Assembly (NCBI GenBank): GCA_013811765.1
Contig: JACCUO010000299.1
Coordinates: forward strand, 1-5,198
DNA: 5,198 nt
Reading direction: 5' to 3'
From: Thermoleophilaceae bacterium
Lineage (GTDB): Bacteria; Actinomycetota; Thermoleophilia; Solirubrobacterales; Thermoleophilaceae
Shown: positions 1 to 5,198 of the stretch, piece by piece
Numbering within the stretch: the stretch's first letter is position 1
Layout of the letters: the number at the start of each line of letters is the position of its first letter
Made by a program: the position numbers and the translations under genes
The notes under the pieces: generated by a model
What the model was told of the DNA's origin: nothing
Seen by the model: only the letters and a program-made list of their open reading frames with translations
Databases searched by the model: none

Positions 1-1
1 C

Positions 2-628
2 TCGGGTGCACTCCCGCCCGATGCGGCCATGATCGGAAAGGCGATCCGGGAGGAGCACCACCGCCCACGGCCACTCAACATCACCGTCGAGCACTTCTTC
101 AAGGGCTACCCCGGCTTCTCGATGCTGATCCCAAAGATCGGCTGCGTGGCGGCCCACCCGGCAAACGTCCACCGACTCCTCTACGACGAGGGCCAGCTGG
201 TGCTCGTCTTTCCCGAAGGCCGCAAGGGCACGGAGAAGCTCTACAAGGACCGCTACCGCCTGCGGCGCTTCGGGCGCGGCGGCTTCGTGGAGGCGGCGAT
301 GCGTGCCCGTGCCCCGATCGTGCCGGTGTGCGTCGTCGGGGCGGAGGAGGCTCAGCCGGTCTTCGCGCAGTCGAAGCTGCTGAAGCGGTTGACCGGGCTG
401 ATCTACGTTCCGCTCTCGCCCACCTTCCCGCACCTCGGCCCGCTTGGCATGCTCACCTACCTGCCCGCGAAGTTCAAGCTGCGTTTCCTCGAGCCGATCC
501 ATTTCGAGGAGGAGGGCATGCACGAGGACAAGGCGCTCGTGCAGACCACATCGCACGAGATCCGCGCGCGCATCCAGGAGAATCTGTTCGAGATGATCGC
601 CAAGCGCAAGTCCGTCTGGTTCGGTTAG
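2..628 (+). CDS. PlsC-like lysophospholipid acyltransferase, 5' end cut off by window edge
   Basis: Family role: transfer of an acyl chain to a lysophospholipid or related acceptor at the inner face of the membrane. The frame is open to the left edge, so the start lies outside the window. The first codons read SGALPPDAAMI, which matches the end of acyltransferase motif I (NH..G..P.D); the catalytic His would be just upstream. The substrate-binding FPEG motif is at 209-220, followed by a basic GRKGTEKLYKDRYRLRRFGRG stretch, then PIVPVCVVGAEE, which corresponds to motif IV. The Met at 29 falls inside motif I and is not the true start. No membrane helix is obvious in the visible part. The gene ends 7 bp before the SDR gene in the same direction, so the two are probably cotranscribed. 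The same two families are neighbours in mycobacteria (Rv0502 and Rv0501, from memory). The exact acyl acceptor cannot be told from sequence. Confidence 0.88.
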   Translation, partial: SGALPPDAAMIGKAIREEHHRPRPLNITVEHFFKGYPGFSMLIPKIGCVAAHPANVHRLLYDEGQLVLVFPEGRKGTEKLYKDRYRLRRFGRGGFVEAAMRARAPIVPVCVVGAEEAQPVFAQSKLLKRLTGLIYVPLSPTFPHLGPLGMLTYLPAKFKLRFLEPIHFEEEGMHEDKALVQTTSHEIRARIQENLFEMIAKRKSVWFG

Positions 629-635
629 CGCGCCG

Positions 636-1967
636 ATGCCCTCCAAGCGGGTGTTGATCACGGGTCTCTCGACCTACTGGGGCGGGCGGCTGGCGCTTGC
701 GCTCGAGGGCGACCCGTCGATCGAGGCGATCGTGGGCGTGGACAACGAGGAGCCGAGCGTGGAGCTCGAGCGCACGGAGTACGTGAAGGTCGGTACCCAG
801 CACGCGCTGCTGCGGCGCGTCGTCGAGGCCGCCGAGATCGACACGGTGGTGGACACCCGGCTCGTGGTGGACTCCTCCACCACCTCGCGCGCCAAGGCCC
901 ACGAGAACAACGTGATCGGGACGATGAACATCCTCGCCGCGTGCAGCGGGCCTGACAGCTGCGTGCGCAAGTTCATCTTCAAGTCCTCCACCCACTTCTA
1001 CGGATCCGAGCAGGACGACCCGGCCTTCTTCGACGAGACGATGGAGCGTCCCCACGCGGCGAGAACGCCGATCGAGCGGGACATCCTCGACGCGGAGGGC
1101 TCGGTCACGGAGTTCGCCGACCAGCACCCGAAGGTGGCGGTGACGATCCTGCGTTTCGCGAACGTGCTCGGTCCCGCTGTGCGCACCTCGCACATCGACC
1201 TCTTCTCCCTGCCGGCGGTGCCGATGATCCTGGGCTTTGACCCGCGCTACCAGTTCGTGCACGAGGACGACGTGGTCCACGGCCTCGAGCATGTGGTCCA
1301 GCGTGAGCTCCCCGGCGTCTACAACCTGGCGGCCGACGGGGTGCTCACCCTCACCGAGGTGGCCGGGCTGCTGGGGAAGCCCCCCGCACCCCTGCTGCCG
1401 CCGTGGGGCACCGGGTTGGTCGCGGGCCTGGCCGGCCGCCTCGGACTGAAGATCCCCGCCGAGATGCTGAACCAGCTGCGGTTCGGGCGGGGTGTGGACA
1501 ACCGGCGGCTCAAGGCGTGCGGCTTCGAGTACGGCTATACGAGCCGCGAGGCGGTGCTGAAGCTCGGGGAGCACCTGCGGCTGCACCCCGTCCTGCGCGC
1601 GGGCGCTGAGCCCTACCGCTACGAGCGGGAGGTCGAGGAGTTCCTGCGCTGGAGCCCCAACGTGCGTACCTCGAGGCTCACCGAGAGCGGTGGCTTGAGC
1701 CGGGAGCAGATGGTCGAGCTCCGGCGGCTGCTCTCGGCGTACGAGCCGCCGGCGCAGGCTGAGCCCGCAGAGGAGGATCCGCTTCCCCCGCCCCCGGTCG
1801 ATCACTACGACGACCTCGGCTCGGAGGAGGTCATCTCGCTGCTCGGATCGCTCGACAAGGACGGGCTTCGTGCTCTCCAGGCATACGAGCGCGAGCACCG
1901 AGGGCGAGTCACGGTCATCCGCGCGATCGAGTCGATCCTTGCCCGCCAGGCCGCGGCGCGCGGCTGA
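636..1967 (+). CDS. Extended-SDR NAD-dependent epimerase/dehydratase-like protein with C-terminal helical module
   Basis: The 443-residue protein begins with a Rossmann strand and nucleotide loop, VLITGLSTYWGG (residues 6-17), a variant of TGxxGxxG in which the middle Gly is Thr13. An acidic end of strand 2 (VGVDNEE, 34-39), NNVIGTMNIL (91-100), FKSSTHFYG (115-123), LRFANVLGP (172-180) and FVHEDDVV (207-214) are standard extended-SDR landmarks. The catalytic YxxxK is absent: there is no Tyr between 123 and 160 and no YxxxK anywhere. NAD binding is therefore likely, but epimerase chemistry is doubtful. Residues 371-388 are a Pro/Glu-rich linker. Residues 390-440 look like a helical tail with Y-E-x3-H-x2-R-x-T-V, a type I recall at the ends of other actinobacterial proteins. 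The ATG at 636 is chosen because KRVLITG follows at once; no Shine-Dalgarno is visible. It resembles mycobacterial GalE2 (Rv0501) in family and context, but the name is not transferred because the substrate is unknown. Confidence 0.88.
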   Translation: MPSKRVLITGLSTYWGGRLALALEGDPSIEAIVGVDNEEPSVELERTEYVKVGTQHALLRRVVEAAEIDTVVDTRLVVDSSTTSRAKAHENNVIGTMNILAACSGPDSCVRKFIFKSSTHFYGSEQDDPAFFDETMERPHAARTPIERDILDAEGSVTEFADQHPKVAVTILRFANVLGPAVRTSHIDLFSLPAVPMILGFDPRYQFVHEDDVVHGLEHVVQRELPGVYNLAADGVLTLTEVAGLLGKPPAPLLPPWGTGLVAGLAGRLGLKIPAEMLNQLRFGRGVDNRRLKACGFEYGYTSREAVLKLGEHLRLHPVLRAGAEPYRYEREVEEFLRWSPNVRTSRLTESGGLSREQMVELRRLLSAYEPPAQAEPAEEDPLPPPPVDHYDDLGSEEVISLLGSLDKDGLRALQAYEREHRGRVTVIRAIESILARQAAARG

Positions 1968-1997
1968 GCGCCCGGACCCGGAACTACAACCCGGCGC
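1968..1997 (+). terminator. Weak hairpin just after the SDR stop codon
   Basis: GCGCC at 1968-1972 pairs with GGCGC at 1993-1997, and GG (1974-1975) can pair with CC (1991-1992) across one bulged C. The loop is 15 bases. No T-run follows. It could be a weak terminator or mRNA 3' end, but such short GC stems arise easily by chance in this composition. Confidence 0.2.
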
Positions 1998-2060
1998 AGA
2001 AACACTCGCAAGGGTGGTTGCAATGAGGCGATTGGGCTAGGAGTGGGGAGGCAGGGGCCC

Positions 2061-2066
2061 TACACT
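2061..2066 (+). promoter_or_regulatory. Possible -10 element for the L,D-transpeptidase gene
   Basis: TACACT fits the actinobacterial -10 consensus TAnnnT and lies 61 bp upstream of the ATG, in the only sizeable non-coding gap of the window. No good -35 is found at the usual 16-19 bp spacing; TTGGGC at 2032-2037 is too far (23 bp). If used, transcription would start near 2072. This is suggestive only. Confidence 0.3.
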
Positions 2067-2094
2067 TGGCCGGCGGGCTCGAATTCGTCGGCCA
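2067..2094. repeat. Inverted repeat around the predicted transcription start
   Basis: TGGCCG at 2067-2072 is repeated inverted as CGGCCA at 2089-2094, with a 16-base spacer that itself holds the 8-bp palindrome CGAATTCG (2080-2087). It directly abuts the possible -10 element, so it could be an operator or fold as a leader hairpin in the mRNA. The palindromes are seen directly; the role is a guess. Confidence 0.3.
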
Positions 2095-2127
2095 GCGGCG
2101 CCGTTCCCTCAAATCACCCACGACCTC

Positions 2128-3162
2128 ATGCGAAAAACGTCACTGATAGCCCTCTCGGCCCTGGCCGTTACCCTCACCATCGGGGCGGGAGCGGTCTACG
2201 CCGTCGACTCCTCCAATGAGGACCGCATCGCCGAGGGGATCACGGTGGCCGGCGTGGACGTGGGAGGGCTCGACACCGAGGCCGCAAGCACGAAGGTCAG
2301 GCGCCACGTGGCCGACCGCCTCGAGCAGCCGGTGGTGGTCACTCACGGTGCCAGGCGCTTCAGCCTCTCCTCCCGGGACGCCGGGTTGCATACCGACGTC
2401 GGTGGAATGGTGAGCGAGGCCCATCGCGCCAGTCGGCAGGGAAACATGCTCGGCCGCGCCGTCCGCGACCTGACCGGAGGCGAGGAGGCCACGCGGGTGA
2501 ATTTGCGGGTGCGCTACTCGAAGGTCGCGGCGGCGCGCCTCGTGGCCCGCGTTCGCAAGGCCGTGGACCGCCCCGCGCGGGACGCGACACTCAGCTTCCC
2601 CGCGCTCACCCAGGTCAAGGAGAAGGAAGGAACCGCCGTGGAGACGGCAAGGCTTAAGCGCGACGTGGGAAAGGCACTGCTGACACCGGCCGGCGACCGG
2701 GAGATCGAGGCGCCCACGAAGGTCACGAAGCCCAAGGTGACCCGCGAGCAGCTGGCCTCGCGCTACCCCTCGGTGCTGATCGTGGACCGCGGCGCCTTCA
2801 AGCTGCGCCACTATGTGAACCTGAAGCTGGCAAAGACCTACACGGTCGCCATCGGGCAGGTGGGCTTCGACACCCCCGCCGGTCTCTACCACATTCAGAA
2901 CAAGGGCGTGAACGTGGCCTGGAACGTGCCCAGGAAGCCCTGGGCCGGAAGCCTTGCCGGGACCGTGGTCCCCGGCGGCGCGGCGAACAACCCCCTCAAG
3001 GCGCGCTGGATGGGCATCTACAACGGCGCGGGGATACACGGCACCGACCAGACGGCTTCGCTCGGAAGCGCCGCCTCCCACGGTTGCGTGCGGATGGCGA
3101 TCCCCGACGTGATCGAGCTCTACGAGAAGGTTCCCGTCCAGACTCCGATCTACATCGCGTGA
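2128..3162 (+). CDS. Exported L,D-transpeptidase (YkuD domain) with N-terminal peptidoglycan-binding-like domain
   Basis: It makes 3-3 crosslinks in peptidoglycan or attaches molecules to it, outside the membrane. The 344-residue protein begins MRKT followed by a hydrophobic helix (5-25) ending AVYA, a possible signal peptidase I site; it could also stay as an anchor. No lipobox Cys is present. Residues 36-130 (GITVAGVDVGGL onward) match the putative peptidoglycan-binding/VanW-associated domain often placed before YkuD. Residues 213-343 are the YkuD catalytic domain: YPSVLIVD, then FDTPAGLYHI, IHG at 303-305, and SHGCVRM at 317-323 with nucleophile Cys320 and His318. Cys320 is the only cysteine in the protein. 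The ATG at 2128 is chosen because it starts the signal sequence and no other start codon lies between it and the in-frame stop at 2038-2040. No Shine-Dalgarno is visible. The gene has its own upstream gap and is probably transcribed alone. Its last 13 bp overlap the convergent gene. Confidence 0.93.
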   Translation: MRKTSLIALSALAVTLTIGAGAVYAVDSSNEDRIAEGITVAGVDVGGLDTEAASTKVRRHVADRLEQPVVVTHGARRFSLSSRDAGLHTDVGGMVSEAHRASRQGNMLGRAVRDLTGGEEATRVNLRVRYSKVAAARLVARVRKAVDRPARDATLSFPALTQVKEKEGTAVETARLKRDVGKALLTPAGDREIEAPTKVTKPKVTREQLASRYPSVLIVDRGAFKLRHYVNLKLAKTYTVAIGQVGFDTPAGLYHIQNKGVNVAWNVPRKPWAGSLAGTVVPGGAANNPLKARWMGIYNGAGIHGTDQTASLGSAASHGCVRMAIPDVIELYEKVPVQTPIYIA

Positions 3163-3452
3163 TCTGAGGACGGCGGTCCTTCGACCCCGATCTCCCCGAC
3201 CGGTACCTCGCTCCATCCGGCCGCCTCGAGGGAGGCCTGCCGCCCGGTGTGCCGAATGCAGAGGGTGCCTATGAACACGCCCCGCTCCCGCTTGTGCAGC
3301 ACTGCGTACCACATTGTGGACGCGTCGCTCGGGCCCTGGATCGGATGCCAGGGCCGCGGGGGCAGTTCCTCTTCGTCGGCCAGGCCGGCGTCGATCAGCT
3401 GCCTGCGGGTCGCCACCCGCCCGTCCTGAGTGTTGACGAAGAACCTCGACAC
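3150..3452 (-). CDS. Small protein of unknown function, 100 residues
   Basis: I do not recognise a named family with certainty. Read on the - strand from GTG at 3452-3450 to TAG at 3152-3150, the codons end in G or C at nearly every position, as expected of a real gene here; the overlapping + strand readings give Ser/Arg/Ala-rich junk. The protein has no signal peptide or membrane helix and is probably cytoplasmic. It starts SRFFVNTQDGRVATRRQLIDAG (an N-terminal strand, then a basic helix), continues ADEEELPPRPWHPIQGP (26-41), and has a central STMWYAVLHKRERGVFIGTL (45-64) and EAAGWSEVP (76-84). Tryptophans at 35, 48 and 80 and a single Cys65 suggest a compact folded domain. An AGGG lies 12 bases before the start, too far to be a convincing ribosome site. 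It overlaps the transpeptidase gene end by 13 bp and is divergent from the xer gene, with 7 bp between the start codons. Confidence 0.7.
   Translation of the reverse strand: MSRFFVNTQDGRVATRRQLIDAGLADEEELPPRPWHPIQGPSDASTMWYAVLHKRERGVFIGTLCIRHTGRQASLEAAGWSEVPVGEIGVEGPPSSDHAM
3167..3180. terminator. Short perfect hairpin in the convergent 3' region
   Basis: AGGAC (3167-3171) and GTCCT (3176-3180) form a 5-bp perfect stem with a GGCG loop, 5 bp after the transpeptidase stop codon. It lies inside the last codons of the opposite gene. There is no T-run on the + side, so it is a weak candidate for ending transcription in this gene-tight convergent junction. Confidence 0.25.
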
Positions 3453-3459
3453 GCCAACC

Positions 3460-4353
3460 GTGAACCCTAGTTGGACGCGGGCGCTGCGCGACTTCGACGT
3501 CGCGCTGCGGACCCAGGGGATGGGGGAGAGGACACGCCGCGCCTATGGGACCGATCTCGGGCAGCTGGCCGAGTGGGCCTCCGGGCACGGGCTCGATCCC
3601 CGTGAGCTCGACTACCGGCGCCTGCGCAGGTTCGCGGGTGTGCTCTCCGAGCGCGGAGCCTCGAAGTCCACGGTGGCTCGCAAGCTGGCCGCCATCCGCT
3701 CCTTCTACCGCGTGCTGGTCCAGCGAGGGGAGTTCGAGGGTAGCCAGGCCGATCTCGTATCGAGCCCCAAGCGCGAGTCCCGTCTGCCCGAGGTCCTGAA
3801 GGAGGCGGAGGTGGAGGGGCTGCTCGAGAGCATGCCCACCTCAACGCCTCTTCACCTGCGCGACCGGGCGATGTTCGAGCTTGCCTACTCCGCCGGACTG
3901 CGCGCCGAGGAGTTGGTGAACCTGGATCTCAGGAGCCTTGACCCCGACGGCGAGCAGTTGCGCGTCGAAGGAAAGGGCTCCAGGACGAGGATCGTTCCGG
4001 CGGGGGAGCCCGCCTGGCGGGCACTCGCGGCCTACCTTGAGCGAGGGCGTCCTGCCCTCGCCGGAGACGCCGCCGATCAGGCCCTCCTTCTGTCAAAGGG
4101 GGGCAGAAGGCTCTCGACCTCAGACGTGCGGCGGCGCCTGGGGCTCGCCGTGCGCCGTGCCGCGGTGAGGGCCGGGGTCTCCCCGCACACGCTGCGTCAC
4201 TCTTTCGCCACCCACCTGCTGGACGGTGGCGCGGACCTCCGGGCGATCCAGGAGCTGCTCGGACACGCCTCCATCAGCACGACCCAGACCTACACTCGGG
4301 TAGAGTCGCAGCGGCTCAAGCAGGCCTACGCGCGGGCTCATCCCCGCGCCTGA
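3460..4353 (+). CDS. xerD: Tyrosine recombinase of the XerC/XerD type
   Basis: Family role: cutting and rejoining DNA at dif-like sites to resolve chromosome dimers before division. From GTG at 3460 the protein is 297 residues, the usual Xer length. Residues 4-90 are the N-terminal SAM-like DNA-binding domain (RTRRAYGTDL, then ASKSTVARKLAAIRSFY). The catalytic domain carries Arg148 (AGLRAEEL), Lys172 (EGKGSRTRIVP), His243 and Arg246 (PHTLRHSFATHLL), His269 (LLGHASISTTQTYTRV) and nucleophile Tyr278, so the active site is complete. This numbering nearly equals E. coli XerD (148, 172, 244, 247, 270, 279, from memory), which favours this start. GTG at 3430 is also in frame but would overlap the first codons of the divergent gene. 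No Shine-Dalgarno is visible at either. XerC versus XerD is uncertain: spacing leans to XerD, while linkage to a WhiG sigma gene recalls the actinobacterial dprA-xerC locus. Nothing suggests a phage integrase. Confidence 0.93.
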   Translation: MNPSWTRALRDFDVALRTQGMGERTRRAYGTDLGQLAEWASGHGLDPRELDYRRLRRFAGVLSERGASKSTVARKLAAIRSFYRVLVQRGEFEGSQADLVSSPKRESRLPEVLKEAEVEGLLESMPTSTPLHLRDRAMFELAYSAGLRAEELVNLDLRSLDPDGEQLRVEGKGSRTRIVPAGEPAWRALAAYLERGRPALAGDAADQALLLSKGGRRLSTSDVRRRLGLAVRRAAVRAGVSPHTLRHSFATHLLDGGADLRAIQELLGHASISTTQTYTRVESQRLKQAYARAHPRA

Positions 4354-4365
4354 CCGAACGGACGG

Positions 4366-5157
4366 ATGGACACCAACGTCAAGGCGATAGAGCTGAAGGA
4401 CCTCTGGCGCCGCTACAAGGACGACGGCGATCAGAGGGCGCGCGAGCGGCTCGTCCTTGCCTACGCACCGCTCGTGAAGTACGTGGCCGGGCGAATGTCC
4501 AGCGGCCTGCCGGCACACGTCGAGGAGTCGGATCTCATCTCCTACGGGCTGCTCGGGCTGATCTCCGCCATCGAGCGCTTCGAGCCAAGCCGCGAGATCC
4601 GCTTCGAGACCTTCGCGATCACCCGCGTCAAGGGGTCGATCATCGACGAGCTGCGGTCACTGGACTGGGTGCCGCGCTCGGTGCGTGCCAAGGCCCGCGA
4701 GATCGAACGGGCCAACGCCAAGCTCGAGCACCAGCTCCACCGCGCGCCCACCGACGAGGAGATGTCGGATGCCCTCGGTGTCTCGGCCGAGGAGTTCCAG
4801 GAATCGCTGATCAAGATCTCGAACTCGTCAGTGGTCGCCCTCGACGAGCTCTGGACGGTGTCCGACTCCTCCGGCGACACCGTGTCCCTGCTCGACACGA
4901 TCCAGGATCCCGATGCTGTTGATCCCTCGCGGGAGTTGGACCTCACGGACATGAAGGATCGCCTGGCCGATGCCATCGCCCGGCTGCCAGAGCGCGAGAA
5001 GCTGGTCGTGGCTCTCTACTACTACGAGAACCTGACCCTGCGCGAGATCGGCGAGGTGCTAGGGGTCACTGAATCTCGGGTCTCACAACTTCATACGAAG
5101 GCGGTGCTGCGGCTGAAGTCCCGGCTGCAGGGCGATTCCTTCGCCCAAACCGCCTGA
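4366..5157 (+). CDS. whiG: FliA/WhiG-family RNA polymerase sigma factor
   Basis: This is a sigma-70 group 3 factor directing RNA polymerase to motility or developmental promoters. The 263-residue protein has region 2 at about 26-100 (LAYAPLVKYVAGRMSSGLP, ESDLISYGLLGLISAIERF, RFETFAITRVKGSIIDELR), then the family signature DWVPRSVR at 100-107. Region 3 spans about 108-155 (APTDEEMSDALGVS), and region 4 about 205-254 (LPEREKLVVALYYYENLTL, then the helix-turn-helix REIGEVLGVTESRVSQLHTKA). There is no region 1.1, as expected for this group. The ATG at 4366 follows the xer stop by 12 bp, with a weak GGACGG just before it; the two genes are probably cotranscribed. WhiG of Streptomyces controls sporulation and is held by the anti-sigma RsiG with c-di-GMP; FliA drives flagellar genes. 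No anti-sigma, flagellar or sporulation gene is visible here, so which role applies cannot be settled. The whiG symbol is by family and context, not by proven function. Confidence 0.92.
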   Translation: MDTNVKAIELKDLWRRYKDDGDQRARERLVLAYAPLVKYVAGRMSSGLPAHVEESDLISYGLLGLISAIERFEPSREIRFETFAITRVKGSIIDELRSLDWVPRSVRAKAREIERANAKLEHQLHRAPTDEEMSDALGVSAEEFQESLIKISNSSVVALDELWTVSDSSGDTVSLLDTIQDPDAVDPSRELDLTDMKDRLADAIARLPEREKLVVALYYYENLTLREIGEVLGVTESRVSQLHTKAVLRLKSRLQGDSFAQTA

Positions 5158-5175
5158 CGGGCAAGGGGTATGTTG

Positions 5176-5194
5176 TCCTCGAGCACTTCGAGGA
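5176..5194. terminator. Perfect hairpin after the sigma-factor gene
   Basis: TCCTCGA (5176-5182) and TCGAGGA (5188-5194) form a 7-bp perfect stem with a GCACT loop, 18 bp past the sigma stop codon. No T-run is visible before the window ends 4 bases later. It could be a terminator, a leader element of the next gene, or part of its coding sequence, since ATG at 5170 opens a frame running off the window. Confidence 0.35.
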
Positions 5195-5198
5195 GAGG

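Noticed and set aside
29..31. ATG as the start of the acyltransferase
   Set aside because: The frame is open upstream to the window edge and the preceding codons match acyltransferase motif I, so the gene is truncated by the window.
474..1898. Long open frame on the - strand (474 codons) opposite the SDR gene
   Set aside because: It lies opposite a clearly homologous SDR gene; the translation is Arg/Val/His/Leu-rich with no recognisable domain. Long antisense frames are expected in very GC-rich DNA.
3430..3432. GTG as the start of the Xer recombinase
   Set aside because: It would overlap the opening codons of the divergent gene, adds ten residues beyond the usual length, and spoils the close match of active-site numbering with E. 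coli XerD. It is not excluded.
3247..3470. Short + strand frames over the small - strand gene
   Set aside because: Their residue content is poor and third-position bias favours the - strand reading.
2140..3588. Long open frame on the - strand (482 codons) opposite the transpeptidase and running into xer
   Set aside because: It covers three better-supported genes and has low-complexity Gly/Arg/His/Pro-rich content with no family motif.
3460..4353. Xer gene as a mobile-element integrase marking an island
   Set aside because: Length, motifs and operon-like link with a sigma factor fit a chromosomal Xer. No attachment repeats, tRNA or composition shift are seen.
4120..4976. Two - strand open frames opposite the end of xer and the sigma gene
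   Set aside because: Both are antisense to well-conserved proteins; the second is Ser-rich, as expected from the complement of Glu/Arg-rich coding sequence.
1..5198. CRISPR array, rRNA, tRNA, insertion sequence, defence or toxin-antitoxin system
   Set aside because: No regularly spaced repeats, RNA-gene hallmarks, transposase, or paired small toxin/antitoxin genes were found on either strand.

Overview
This is a GC-rich, densely coding chromosomal window with six protein genes, five of them on the + strand. Codon third positions are almost all G or C. The gene families point to a high-GC actinobacterium: an acyltransferase/SDR-epimerase pair like mycobacterial Rv0502/Rv0501 (galE2), and a Xer recombinase next to a WhiG-type sigma factor. 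From the protein style I guess the Thermoleophilia/Solirubrobacterales part of Actinomycetota, but that is an impression and was not tested.

Layout. (1) Positions 2-628 hold the 3' part of a PlsC-like lysophospholipid acyltransferase gene. After 7 bp comes (2) 636-1967, an extended-SDR 'epimerase' that has lost the usual YxxxK catalytic pair and carries a C-terminal helical module. (3) A 160-bp gap (1968-2127) holds a weak post-stop hairpin, a -10-like TACACT and an inverted repeat. (4) Positions 2128-3162 encode a secreted or membrane-anchored L,D-transpeptidase (YkuD domain) for peptidoglycan crosslinking. (5) A 100-residue protein of unknown function lies on the - strand (3150-3452). It overlaps the transpeptidase tail to tail by 13 bp and starts head to head with the next gene only 7 bp away. 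(6) Positions 3460-4353 encode a XerC/XerD-type tyrosine recombinase with a complete active site. (7) After 12 bp comes 4366-5157, a FliA/WhiG-family sigma factor. The last 41 bases hold a small perfect hairpin.

Working together. The first pair probably acts on lipid or envelope metabolism. The transpeptidase remodels the wall. The xer-sigma pair looks like a chromosomal operon linking dimer resolution with a motility/development sigma factor, and is likely the housekeeping cluster that precedes rpsB-tsf in many actinobacteria. I see no mobile element, CRISPR array, rRNA or tRNA, and no convincing new multi-gene system. The parts most worth a second look are the small unknown - strand gene with its tight overlaps and the SDR protein lacking its catalytic tyrosine and lysine.
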